Assembly: GCA_012512955.1 (NCBI GenBank)
Contig: JAAZDD010000123.1
Coordinates: 1 to 32,380, forward strand
DNA from: Clostridia bacterium
GTDB lineage: Bacteria > Bacillota > DULZ01
Reading direction: 5' to 3'
DNA length: 32,380 nucleotides
How positions within the stretch are numbered: the stretch's first letter is position 1; each line of letters starts with the position of its first letter. Made by a program: the position numbers and the translations under genes. The notes under the pieces were generated by a model. The model saw nothing but the letters and a program-made list of their open reading frames with translations, was not told the DNA's origin and ran no database searches. This document shows positions 1 through 8,744 of the stretch, one piece after another.

Positions 1-93
1 AATCCCTATTATATGTTCTTCCAGAAGGCAAGTCAATTGCAATTTAACGAATTTTCGCTCATAACTGTTAATTCCGTTTATTTTTTCTGGAAC

Positions 94-123
94 AAAAAAA
101 GTGCCTGGCGGCAACAGGCACTA
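94..123 (-). terminator. Rho-independent terminator of the FeS/cytochrome b operon
   Basis: Minus strand GTGCCTG-TTGCCGC-CAGGCAC followed by TTTTTTT, directly after the stop codon at 124. Confidence 0.8.
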
Positions 124-783
124 TCAGGCTCTATTTTCCTGGGAACTTTTTTTGACCACTTCGCTCCAAAAGGGATGTCTCTTGCGAGCATATTCTTCAC
201 TGACTTTTCCGGTAAACATGCTGGGGACCAAAGGCCAGTTGGGTTTTAAGAGAAAAGCCCCTAGGTGAGCCACAATACCCAACAACAAGAAAATCATGGC
301 CAGATTGTGCAAATGAGTGTTTAAGGCAATAAAACCTGCCGGCAACTCCACACCGGGCAAGTTTTTTATGGTCTTAACCAGACCGGAGATGATAATAACG
401 GCAAACCAGAAAACCATATAGGCATAAGCAACCCGCTGTTCCGCCAAGTATTTGGCCGAAGGAGGCTCCTTACCTAACCCGAACATGGATTTAATAATCA
501 GAAAGCTCTCTTTTACATCCCCCTTTTTGGGGAGGATATCATATTTTTTGGAAAAAATCAGATAACAAAGATGAAATACCGCAGCAAAAACCAGTACCAA
601 AGCAGCTCCGTAATGAAGTGCTACCGTAATGCTGTAATCGGAGCTCCAACCCAGACCGGGCAGCTGATCCACCATGTAGCGTTTATAAACAGGCATTTGG
701 CCAATGCCGGTGAAAATCAAGATAAACGTAGACAGGGCTACCAACCAGTGCTGCAGCCTGACTGCCCAATTATGGCGTTCCAC
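124..783 (-). CDS. Membrane cytochrome b subunit (formate dehydrogenase gamma / Ni-Fe hydrogenase cytochrome b type)
   Basis: 219 aa, 'RHNWAVRLQHWLVALSTFILIFTGIGQ' start typical of di-haem cytochrome b subunits, several hydrophobic helices with His residues; follows the FeS gene by 3 bp. Confidence 0.8.
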   Translation of the reverse strand: MERHNWAVRLQHWLVALSTFILIFTGIGQMPVYKRYMVDQLPGLGWSSDYSITVALHYGAALVLVFAAVFHLCYLIFSKKYDILPKKGDVKESFLIIKSMFGLGKEPPSAKYLAEQRVAYAYMVFWFAVIIISGLVKTIKNLPGVELPAGFIALNTHLHNLAMIFLLLGIVAHLGAFLLKPNWPLVPSMFTGKVSEEYARKRHPFWSEVVKKSSQENRA

Positions 784-786
784 TGT

Positions 787-1797
787 TTAATCCTCTCCCT
801 TCATGGTTTTAACTGCCGCATAACCGGCGGCAAAGATCCCGGCGACCGGGGCCACCAACAGTCCTTTCGCGATGCCGTTTGGGGTCTCCAGGTAGTTTTC
901 CACTGCCGGCTTCATACCCGGCATCGATTGTTGTTCTTTCAATGCTCGGTCAATTTTCGCAAAAGGTACCGGTGAAACATAAAAAGTAGAAGTCCCACCG
1001 TTTTCTTTCTCTCCGTAAACATATCCGTTGATACCCTCAGCCCTTCTCCTGGCCTCAATTCGCATCTCCTCTTTAGGACCGAATACAATTGCCTCTTTCG
1101 GGCAGGCTGCCACACAGGCAGGCACCCCACCTGTTTTGACCAGATCATAGCAGAGGTCGCATTTGTACATGACTCCCCCGCCCACATATTTGGGAGCCAC
1201 CTTGGTGTACAGACCTACTCCCGCCTGCCGCTGGGGAATCTGCCAGGGACAGACATCCCGGCATTTAGCACCGCCGAAGCAAATATTGGGATTAATCAAA
1301 ACCGGACCTTCCGGTGTCTTTTCCTGGGCGCTGAAAGGACATAAATGGGCACAGGGTGGGTTATCGCAATGCATACAGCGACGCTGGATATGCAGTTCAT
1401 GCAGTTTTCCTTCATGTTCCACCTGGACCGCTTGCACAAAAGTCCAGTTGTAAGGTGTCAAGCGGTTGATCACCTGCTGTTTTTGCGACCAGTCCTCATG
1501 CTTCTTTTGGGGCCAGTAGTCTTGAATCTCACCCTCCACTTTGGGAAACTTCTCTTTGTTCTTGGTGCGGCAGGCTTCCACACATGCAGGCATCTCCCGG
1601 CCCGGACAGCCGTCACATTTGGTCAAGTCTATTATAGTGCCTACTTGCCCGGTGGTTTTTGCCTGAGCTCCTAACATTTTAGGAGCTCCCGATAATACCA
1701 ATCCGCCTACAACACCGGAGGCAATACTCCTTTTTAAAAAGCTTCGCCTTGAGATATTTGGCAACTTCCTCTCCCCCTGCTTTCTTGATACCCCCAT
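787..1797 (-). CDS. Tat-exported 4Fe-4S ferredoxin-type electron transfer subunit (HybA/FdnH/DmsB-like)
   Basis: Twin-arginine motif SRRSFLK; cysteine motifs CxxC(x7)CxxxC, CMHCDNPPCAHLCP, CFGGAKCRDVCPW, CDLCYDLVKTGGVPACVAACP. Likely true start is TTG at about 1764, preceded by GGGGGAGAGG; the ATG at 1797 has no visible SD. Confidence 0.85.
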   Translation of the reverse strand: MGVSRKQGERKLPNISRRSFLKRSIASGVVGGLVLSGAPKMLGAQAKTTGQVGTIIDLTKCDGCPGREMPACVEACRTKNKEKFPKVEGEIQDYWPQKKHEDWSQKQQVINRLTPYNWTFVQAVQVEHEGKLHELHIQRRCMHCDNPPCAHLCPFSAQEKTPEGPVLINPNICFGGAKCRDVCPWQIPQRQAGVGLYTKVAPKYVGGGVMYKCDLCYDLVKTGGVPACVAACPKEAIVFGPKEEMRIEARRRAEGINGYVYGEKENGGTSTFYVSPVPFAKIDRALKEQQSMPGMKPAVENYLETPNGIAKGLLVAPVAGIFAAGYAAVKTMKGED

Positions 1798-1865
1798 GGG
1801 GTTTATATTTTAATTTTACAGTCATTATTGTTCGCTGTCAATATTATTTTGCGAATAAAATAACC

Positions 1866-1899
1866 AAAAAAAAGGAGGCTCCTCGCCCCCTTTTTATTC
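1866..1899 (-). terminator. Putative terminator downstream of aconitase
   Basis: Minus strand AAAAAGGGGG-cgaggag-CCTCCTTTTTTTT (one G.U pair). Confidence 0.6.
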
Positions 1900-3825
1900 T
1901 TTTTGAGCGTTCCTGACATAGTTCAGCAAGCCACCGGCCAGGACCAGTGCCAATTCCCGCTCTGACAAATGATGCCTCATGGTAATCTCCACATCTTTGG
2001 AGAGATTCTTAACCACCACTTTGTTTCCCTGGCTGATTTGCTCCCGCAATTCCACAAGCTGCAGTTCATCCTCCTGCCCGATTAAATCGTAATCCTTGGC
2101 ATCTTCGAAAGTCAGCGGCAGGATTCCCATGTTGATCAGGTTGGAGCGATGAATGCGGGCAAATGACTTGGCCAGCACCGCCTTGATGCCCAGGTACATT
2201 GGTGCCAAAGCAGCATGTTCCCTGCTGGAACCTTGTCCGTAGTTTTCACCCCCGACGATAAAACCTTTGCCTGCCGCTTTAGCCCTTGCGGCAAAGGAGG
2301 GATCAATGCCGGAAAAGGTATATTCGGAGATGGCCGGAATATTGGAGCGCAAGGGTAGCACTTTGGAGCCGGCAGGAACAATATGGTCAGTAGTAATATT
2401 GTCTCCCACTTTGAGAATGACCGGTGCCTTTATCTCTTGTGGCAATGGTTCATTAAGAGGAAGAGGTTTAATATTGGGCCCCCTGATGATTTCCACTTCC
2501 TCTCCTTCCGGAGCCGGAGGCAGGATCATGCTGTCATCAATGACAAATTTCGTAGGCTGGGGGATCACTTCATATTCACCCAAAGACCGGGGATCAATTA
2601 ACTTTCCCGCCAAGGCTGCCGCTGCCGCCACCTCCGGACCGGCCAGATATACCTGTGCGCTTTTCGTACCGCTTCTCCCTTCAAAGTTGCGGTTAATGGT
2701 CCTGACAGAAACAGCTCCCGTGGCCGGTGCCTGACCCACTCCCACACAAGGGCCGCAAGCACATTCCAAGATCCGTGCCCCAGCCATGATAAAATCACTT
2801 AAAGCACCGTTATCAGCCAGCATTTTCAGCACCTGCCTGGAACCGGGTGCTACCACCAGGCTCACATCAGGATGGATCTTCTTCCCCCTGAGGATAGCAG
2901 CAGCTTGCATCAAATCCTTGTAGGAAGAGTTGGTACAACTGCCGATCACTACTTGGTCCACTTTGATTTCCCCTAATTCCGCAACGGGACGTACGGCATC
3001 GGGACTATGGGGACAGGCCACCATGGGAACCAGCTCATCCAAGCGAATGGTCAACTCCTCCCCATAGACGGCATCAGCATCGGCCGCCAAAGGCACCCAG
3101 TCCTGCTCCCGGCCTTGCGCTTTAAGATATAACCTGGTCATTTCATCACTGGGGAAAATAGAGGATGTAGCGCCCAGTTCAGCACCCATATTGGTAATAG
3201 TCGCTCTTTCCGGAACGGACAAGTACTGCAATCCCTCGCCACAGTACTCAATGATCTTCCCAACACCGCCTTTTACCGTTAAGCGGCGCAATACCTCCAG
3301 GATGATATCCTTCGCCGACACCCAGGGAGCCAGCCTACCCACCAGTTCCACCTTCACAATGGTAGGCATCCGCAAGTAAAAGGGTTCCCCGGCCATGGCG
3401 GTGGCAATATCCAAGCCCCCGGCACCGATGGCCAACATGCCCATCCCACCGGCGGTAGGAGTATGGCTGTCAGCGCCCAGCAAGGTTTCTCCCGGTTTGG
3501 CAAAACGCTCCAGGTGAACCTGGTGGCAAATGCCGTTTCCTGCCTTCGAATAATACAACCCGTACTTGCGGGAAAAAGTCTGCAAAAAGCGGTGATCATC
3601 GGCGTTCTCAAAACCGTTTTGCAGCGTATTATGATCCACATAACTCATGGAAAGTCTGGTTTTAACCCTGTCGATGCCCAGAGCCTCAAACTGCAGGTAA
3701 GCCATCGTCCCCGTGGCATCCTGGGTCAGCGTCTGATCTATCCTGATGGCTATTTCTTCTCCGGGAATCATGGTTCCCTTAACTAAATGTTCACTGATAA
3801 TCTTCTCCGCCAGTGTTTTACCCAT
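1894..3825 (-). CDS. Aconitate hydratase
   Basis: About 645 aa; GADSHTPTAGGMGMLAIGAGG, GSCTNSS, CACGPCVGVG, GGENYGQGSSREHAAL. Start ATG at 3825 (spacing from AGAGGAGAG) favoured over 3831. Confidence 0.93.
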   Translation of the reverse strand: MGKTLAEKIISEHLVKGTMIPGEEIAIRIDQTLTQDATGTMAYLQFEALGIDRVKTRLSMSYVDHNTLQNGFENADDHRFLQTFSRKYGLYYSKAGNGICHQVHLERFAKPGETLLGADSHTPTAGGMGMLAIGAGGLDIATAMAGEPFYLRMPTIVKVELVGRLAPWVSAKDIILEVLRRLTVKGGVGKIIEYCGEGLQYLSVPERATITNMGAELGATSSIFPSDEMTRLYLKAQGREQDWVPLAADADAVYGEELTIRLDELVPMVACPHSPDAVRPVAELGEIKVDQVVIGSCTNSSYKDLMQAAAILRGKKIHPDVSLVVAPGSRQVLKMLADNGALSDFIMAGARILECACGPCVGVGQAPATGAVSVRTINRNFEGRSGTKSAQVYLAGPEVAAAAALAGKLIDPRSLGEYEVIPQPTKFVIDDSMILPPAPEGEEVEIIRGPNIKPLPLNEPLPQEIKAPVILKVGDNITTDHIVPAGSKVLPLRSNIPAISEYTFSGIDPSFAARAKAAGKGFIVGGENYGQGSSREHAALAPMYLGIKAVLAKSFARIHRSNLINMGILPLTFEDAKDYDLIGQEDELQLVELREQISQGNKVVVKNLSKDVEITMRHHLSERELALVLAGGLLNYVRNAQKE

Positions 3826-3911
3826 CTGCATCTCTCCTCTTTTAACCTTCCCTCGGTCATTACTTGTCCATATCAGTATACTAAAAAGTGGCTCAAGATA
3901 AAAGAGGATTG

Positions 3912-3942
3912 AAAAACCACAGCCCCGCAGAGCTGTGGTTTC
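3912..3942 (-). terminator. Terminator downstream of the CAP-domain gene
   Basis: Minus strand AAACCACAGC-tctgcggg-GCTGTGGTTTTTC. Confidence 0.75.
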
Positions 3943-3951
3943 ACGAACAGT

Positions 3952-4668
3952 TTACCTGCCGACAAACATTTGGGTCCAGTAATGACCGTAACTGCCTCCC
4001 GCCACATAGCCTACACCGATATGAGTGAAATTGGCGTTAAGGATGTTGGCCCGGTGGCCGGAACTGCCCATCCAAGCTGCTACGACCTGAGCCGGTGTCC
4101 TTTGACCGGCAGCAATGTTTTCCCCTGCGGTCCGGTAGCTGATCCCATATTGTTTCATCATTTCAAAAGGAGATCCGTAAGTGGGGGAAGTGTGAGAGAA
4201 ATATCCTTTATTCGCCATGTCCTGTGATTTCAACCTGGCTACCTGGGACAACTGGGGATCGTGGATCAAGGGTTTCAGACCGGCTTTGGCCCTTTCCTGG
4301 TTCACCAAATCCACAACCTGCTGTTCAAACTGGCTGTTGCTTGCCGGTGCTGAAGGAGCAGGCTGGGTCGGTGTGGGAGCAGGCTTCTCTTGTGCCGGCG
4401 GATTGGCCGGTTGTGCAGGTTGGGACGGTTTTGCAGGGGTCCCGGTAGAAGGCTGCTGTACCAAGTAGTATTTGCCGGTTGCCCGGTCATACTTCAAAGT
4501 ATAAATCACCTTAGTAGTGGTGGTATTTGCCGGTTTTGAATAGGAGTAATTCGTGGTATACCTGTAAGTGTACTTGCTTGCTGCATCGGCTCTGTCTGCA
4601 GGCAGTACGGGAAGTACCACCAGAGAGAGCGCTATCGCCAAAGTTACAAGGTTCTTTGCCAGTTTCAT
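3952..4668 (-). CDS. Secreted CAP/SCP-domain protein (YkwD family)
   Basis: Signal peptide MKLAKNLVTLAIALSLVVLPVLPADRADA, Pro/Ala/Gln-rich linker, C-terminal 'VVDLVNQERAKAGLKPL...GENIAAGQRTPAQVVAAWMGSSGHRANILN...HIGVGY...YWTQMFVG'. Start trimmed from 4758 to 4668. Confidence 0.92.
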   Translation of the reverse strand: MKLAKNLVTLAIALSLVVLPVLPADRADAASKYTYRYTTNYSYSKPANTTTTKVIYTLKYDRATGKYYLVQQPSTGTPAKPSQPAQPANPPAQEKPAPTPTQPAPSAPASNSQFEQQVVDLVNQERAKAGLKPLIHDPQLSQVARLKSQDMANKGYFSHTSPTYGSPFEMMKQYGISYRTAGENIAAGQRTPAQVVAAWMGSSGHRANILNANFTHIGVGYVAGGSYGHYWTQMFVGR

Positions 4669-4916
4669 TGTCTTACCCCTTTCGTTGTCTGGATCAAAGT
4701 TCATAATCTTACCCCATGCTTTCCCACCCACTCCCCAAACAACACTCACCCCCTTCATCTGTTCCTGATATGCACCTTGCAGACAGGACTAGAGTGAACA
4801 GGAAAAAATGGGAAGCACAGATTATACATCAATTATACTTGCCATCACAAACCCATGTATAGAGGTAAATTGTTCCTGTCTACGGCAGGCCCCGCCAAGC
4901 CTGGGAGAATGCTAAC

Positions 4917-4941
4917 AAAAAAAGGACCGGAACGGTCCTTA
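4917..4941 (-). terminator. Terminator of the MFS gene
   Basis: Minus strand AAGGACC-gttcc-GGTCCTTTTTTTT overlapping the end of the CDS. Confidence 0.75.
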
Positions 4942-6156
4942 ACTTACCTGACCCAAATACTTCTTTTGCACCGAAGCAAACAGAAAAGTTAGCATCAACC
5001 CCAACAAAGGCAAACAAGCCAGGATAATCATGGTAACATCGATACCAACCCGATCCGCTACTACCCCTAAAAGGACGGCCCCAATCCCCCCTGTGCCGAT
5101 GGCAAATCCCAGCATCAGGCCGGAGGCAACACCTACGGAGTCCGGCATGAAAGACTGCCCCAGAACAATCGTCGTCGAAAAAGTGGAAATCAGCACTGCC
5201 CCGGTCAGACCCAAGGCAATCATACTGAGCCAAGGGGGGGAATAGAGGAACAATAAAATCAACGGGGGCATTAAACCCATAGAAAAACCTAACAATCTGG
5301 TTTTACCGTAACGATCCGCCAGGGGACCTCCGATAACCGTGCCTACGGCCCCTGCCAGTAAAAAGATGGAAACCAGAGTGCTGCTGTAAGTTTCCTGAGC
5401 TCCCAAATAAGTAACAACATACAAAGGGATAAAGGTGATCAAACCCGTCTGAATGAAAGAACGGAGTACCACAATAATACATAAAACCACCAGTGGTAAC
5501 CATTTTATGCTATTCTTGGCAGGATTAAGCCCAGCGGCAGCCGCTTTCTTACGGCTACCGGAACCGGACGAAATCTGCGGCAAGAAATGCCACAAAAGAC
5601 CGGCCACCAGGACACCGGGTATCAATAAATAAATAGAACCTTTGATACCACCTATTGCCAGGAAACCGGCCATAATGACCGCCCCTAAACCAAAACCCAA
5701 ATTGCCTCCCACGGAAAAGATGGACATGGCGGAAGCCTTGGCGGCCCCGCTGGCGTAATGGGCGGCCTTGGAACCTTCCGGATGATAGCTGGCGACACCG
5801 ATGCCGCTCAGCATAACCAAAGCCATGATTAGGATAAGATTGGAAGCCAGGCCCATCATGGCCATACCGAATGAGGCCAGGAAAACACCGGCAGGCAATA
5901 ACCAGAGGGCACTTTTTTTGTCACTGTACCAGCCAAACAAGGGTTGGATAATGGAGGAGCCAAAATTAAAAACCATCATAATGGTACCTGCCAACGTATA
6001 GGATAAGCCATATTCAGTAAACAGTCGCGGCAACAGCACGGGTAAAGCTCCCTGGTTAATATCGGCTGCCAAATGGCCTAAACTCAACAAAAACAGAATA
6101 CGATAATCAGGTCGTACTACCGCATCGGTCCTGATCAAATCCGGATTGGATGCCAC
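4939..6156 (-). CDS. MFS transporter, fosmidomycin-resistance (Fsr)-like
   Basis: 405 aa, 12-TM pattern, 'LFLLSLGHLAADINQGALPVLLPRL', 'GWYSDKK', 'GGPLADRYGKTRLLGFS'. Confidence 0.85.
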   Translation of the reverse strand: MASNPDLIRTDAVVRPDYRILFLLSLGHLAADINQGALPVLLPRLFTEYGLSYTLAGTIMMVFNFGSSIIQPLFGWYSDKKSALWLLPAGVFLASFGMAMMGLASNLILIMALVMLSGIGVASYHPEGSKAAHYASGAAKASAMSIFSVGGNLGFGLGAVIMAGFLAIGGIKGSIYLLIPGVLVAGLLWHFLPQISSGSGSRKKAAAAGLNPAKNSIKWLPLVVLCIIVVLRSFIQTGLITFIPLYVVTYLGAQETYSSTLVSIFLLAGAVGTVIGGPLADRYGKTRLLGFSMGLMPPLILLFLYSPPWLSMIALGLTGAVLISTFSTTIVLGQSFMPDSVGVASGLMLGFAIGTGGIGAVLLGVVADRVGIDVTMIILACLPLLGLMLTFLFASVQKKYLGQVS

Positions 6157-6253
6157 TTATTCTTCATCTCCTTCTCCCACATTACAGAGATCTTAGCCCT
6201 GAGGAACCGCTTTGTCAAGAGTTGGCTTAAAGCCCTTTAATTCCCCTCCCCTA

Positions 6254-6282
6254 TTGACAGCCGCCCGGTAAACCCTTAATAT
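6254..6282 (+). promoter_or_regulatory. SigA-type promoter for the 6311 gene
   Basis: TTGACA (6254-6259), 17-bp spacer, TAATAT (6277-6282), about 28 bp upstream of the ATG. Confidence 0.6.
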
Positions 6283-6310
6283 GATTGAAAATATAAAAAA
6301 GGACTGAAAC

Positions 6311-7024
6311 ATGGTGTATCCCTTAAGTCATCTTTATGTATCTTCGCAAATCCTGGGCCACATGGATACCTCCCTGGCTTTGGGCAGTGTCCTGCCTGAC
6401 GTTCTGGTAGGCTCGGGTGTCGTCTGGCGAAAAGCCCACCACAGTACCGGCCGGCCTTTCCGTGAACACCTGGTAACCCCGTCATTGCGGGTCGGCGCCG
6501 CCCTGCACGGCATCGATCTCCCTGGCCTCGATTATGACAGCGACGTTTCCTTCGGAGAAGGCAGAGGTTATGCTTATCAGAAAGCAGTTCATATTGAGGA
6601 GGATCTCCTCCGGCTGGGAGTCGAACCTGAGCACGCCTTATGGCGGGGACATAATTTTGTCGAGATGGCCATCGAAATTGAGTTGAACCGGCATCACTCT
6701 CATCTTTGGCAATATTTAAATGAAGGACAGCAAGACCCCGCCCTTATGACCCAGATTACCCAACTGGCAGAGAGTCTTGAGGCAACCAGACCCGAAGCAG
6801 CCACGGCGGTATTGGATCGTTTTCTGAATATCAGGGGTGAGCAAGAACGCCTGGCCCGTGATTATGCCGCAAAACTCAACAGGAGTTATTCCCTGGCCCT
6901 TGAACCGGACCAGATCGAACAGGTTATTGCTAAAATTGCCGTGATTATTGCCTCTGATTACCGGGATTTTTTAGACCGCTCTATTCACCGTATTCGACAG
7001 GCTTTGGCCGATTCACCCTTTTAA
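6311..7024 (+). CDS. Conserved hypothetical protein, possibly of a zinc-dependent phospholipase C-like fold
   Basis: 237 aa ORF with terminator; conserved-looking His/Asp/Glu residues (PLSHLYV, GSVLPDV, AHHSTGRPF, ALHGIDLPG, GHNFVEMAIE). Family assignment is tentative. Confidence 0.7.
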   Translation: MVYPLSHLYVSSQILGHMDTSLALGSVLPDVLVGSGVVWRKAHHSTGRPFREHLVTPSLRVGAALHGIDLPGLDYDSDVSFGEGRGYAYQKAVHIEEDLLRLGVEPEHALWRGHNFVEMAIEIELNRHHSHLWQYLNEGQQDPALMTQITQLAESLEATRPEAATAVLDRFLNIRGEQERLARDYAAKLNRSYSLALEPDQIEQVIAKIAVIIASDYRDFLDRSIHRIRQALADSPF

Positions 7025-7046
7025 GCTCCTCGGGAGCTTTTTTTCT
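7022..7046 (+). terminator. Terminator of the 6311 gene
   Basis: AAGCTCC-tc-GGGAGCTTTTTTT. Confidence 0.85.
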
Positions 7047-7114
7047 TTAAGCACAAATAGCATTAATTGCCATAATATATAGCAAAACCCAATTATGTCG
7101 TAGGAGGTATATTT

Positions 7115-7300
7115 ATGGCAACCAACCGGATTACCGATTATCAACCGGGACCCGGACCAATTGGACGTCCCCCGCAGATGAGATTAGCCAGGGCCTATGT
7201 CCCGTGGCAACGATACGGACGCACTTTCTCCCCCAGAGAAGCTTTGATGAAGGGCACTTTGTTTCCTGACCTTTACTTTCCTTACAGACCCTATAGTTAA
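7115..7300 (+). CDS. cotJA: Spore coat associated protein CotJA
   Basis: Small Pro-rich protein with 'LARAYVPWQRYGRTFSPREALMKGTLFPDLYFPY'; first gene of the JA-JB-JC order; SD TAGGAGG. Confidence 0.9.
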   Translation: MATNRITDYQPGPGPIGRPPQMRLARAYVPWQRYGRTFSPREALMKGTLFPDLYFPYRPYS

Positions 7301-7314
7301 AGGGAGGCTTGTTT

Positions 7315-7563
7315 ATGGACAGAAAAAGAATGGAATTATTGCTACAGATTCAGGAACTGGAATTTGTTGCCGTAGAGTTGACCTTGTTCATGGATACCCA
7401 TCCGGAACAAAGACAGCCCCTGGCAGACTATAACCAGGTTACGGAACGTTTACAGAGCCTCAAACAGGAATATGAAAAATTATACGGCCCATTAATGGTC
7501 TTCGGGGAAAGAACCACGGACCGCTGGTCCTGGATCGACGAACCATGGCCCTGGGAGATGTAA
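7315..7563 (+). CDS. cotJB: Spore coat protein CotJB
   Basis: 'LLLQIQELEFVAVELTLFMDTHPE...YEKLYGPLMVFG...WSWIDEPWPWE'; between cotJA and cotJC. Confidence 0.9.
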   Translation: MDRKRMELLLQIQELEFVAVELTLFMDTHPEQRQPLADYNQVTERLQSLKQEYEKLYGPLMVFGERTTDRWSWIDEPWPWEM

Positions 7564-7577
7564 AGGAGGCACAGCCC

Positions 7578-8150
7578 ATGTGGATTTACGAGAAAAAACT
7601 GCAATACCCGGCTAAAGTGAGCCGGCCCGATGCGAGAATGGCAAAGCTGCTGCTGGCCCAATACGGTGGTCCCGACGGGGAATTGTCAGCTTCATTACGT
7701 TACCTCACCCAACGTTATACAATGCCCACCGGCAGGACCAAAGCTTTACTGACGGACATCGGAACGGAAGAGCTAGCCCATCTGGAAATCATTGCTACCC
7801 TGGTCTACAAACTCATGAAAAATGCGTCCCTGGAAGAAATAAAGGAAGCCAGCGCGGCAGGGTATTATGTACACCATGACCGGGCCCTCTATTATACCGA
7901 TGCCAACGGGGTGCCCTGGACCGCCGCCTACATCCAATCCACCGGGGATCCGGTGACGGACCTTCATGAAGACATGGCCGCCGAGCAGAAAGCCCGCACC
8001 ACTTACGAGCATCTAATCCAGATGACGGACGACCCGGATGTAATTGATACCCTCAGGTTCCTCCGGGAAAGGGAAGTGGTGCACTTCCAGCGTTTCGGCG
8101 AAGCCCTCAACCTGGTGCAGGAGCATTACGCTCACCGGCATGTCTTCTAA
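7578..8150 (+). CDS. cotJC: CotJC, manganese-catalase family spore coat protein
   Basis: 'MWIYEKKLQYPAKVSRPDARMAKLLLAQYGGPDGELSASLRYLTQRY...LTDIGTEELAHLEI...REREVVHFQRFGEAL'. SD AAAGGAGG before the ATG at 7578. Confidence 0.95.
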   Translation: MWIYEKKLQYPAKVSRPDARMAKLLLAQYGGPDGELSASLRYLTQRYTMPTGRTKALLTDIGTEELAHLEIIATLVYKLMKNASLEEIKEASAAGYYVHHDRALYYTDANGVPWTAAYIQSTGDPVTDLHEDMAAEQKARTTYEHLIQMTDDPDVIDTLRFLREREVVHFQRFGEALNLVQEHYAHRHVF

Positions 8151-8154
8151 TAAA

Positions 8155-8183
8155 CAAAAAACTGCCCTGAGGCAGTTTTTTTC
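8155..8183. terminator. Bidirectional terminator between convergent genes
   Basis: AAAAAACTGCC-ctga-GGCAGTTTTTTTC, with a U-tract on both strands. Confidence 0.85.
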
Positions 8184-8729
8184 TTAAAACTCGCGAGGCT
8201 TGCAGATGATCTCTTTAATTTTGGTCTCAAAAAACTGGTGGGAATGGGCCGGTTGAATGACCAGGGCCGTATCGGCACCCCGGCTGGTACCTCCGATAGC
8301 CACAATCTCCTGCCCGTAGGGAATCAAGCCCGCATCCAAAGCCATCCCGGCTATCTCCACGGCCACTTTGATTCCCTGACCCATCATCCGTAAACTGGCG
8401 GCAATGATTTCTGCCGGGTACAAGCCACCGAATTTCATCCGGACGGCCCGATCCAATCCTGCCATTAAATGGGTGGTCGTCAGGCATTTTACCCCTTTTT
8501 TCTCCAACTCCCGCCTGACTTCCTCCGGCATCTCGTTTTCACCGGGATTTCTGAACCCTGAATGATGAGTTACACAGACCACCTGAAAACCTTGGTCCAG
8601 GCAAAGCCGGGCAGTGTTACCGGTGTTGGACGCAACCACCACATACTCAATCCCTAACTCTTTGGCCCTTTTTAAGGCCAGTTCTATCGTCTGTGCCGTA
8701 TTGGCTTCACCTTTTCGTTCCCAGTACAT
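8184..8729 (-). CDS. Stand-alone pyruvate kinase alpha/beta (C-terminal)-like domain protein
   Basis: 181 aa 'NTAQTIELALKRAKELGIEYVVVASNTGNTARL...GLIPYGQEIVAIGGTSRGADTALVIQPAHSHQFFETKIKEIICKP'. Confidence 0.8.
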   Translation of the reverse strand: MYWERKGEANTAQTIELALKRAKELGIEYVVVASNTGNTARLCLDQGFQVVCVTHHSGFRNPGENEMPEEVRRELEKKGVKCLTTTHLMAGLDRAVRMKFGGLYPAEIIAASLRMMGQGIKVAVEIAGMALDAGLIPYGQEIVAIGGTSRGADTALVIQPAHSHQFFETKIKEIICKPREF

Positions 8730-8744
8730 AGTGCACCTCCTCGG

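Noticed and set aside
13-249. 78-aa plus-strand ORF at the window start
   Set aside because: Runs through the minus-strand terminator and the cytochrome b 3' end; no family features.
1792-1801. CCCCATGGGG palindrome at the annotated ATG of the FeS gene
   Set aside because: Short, likely chance; the real start is probably the downstream TTG.
2267-2734. 155-aa plus-strand ORF
   Set aside because: Antisense to aconitase, no supporting SD or motif.
4759-4938. Possible riboswitch (c-di-GMP/c-di-AMP type) in the long region upstream of the CAP-domain gene
   Set aside because: Checked the minus strand for core motifs of these classes and did not find them; only ordinary A/T-rich promoter-like sequence is visible.
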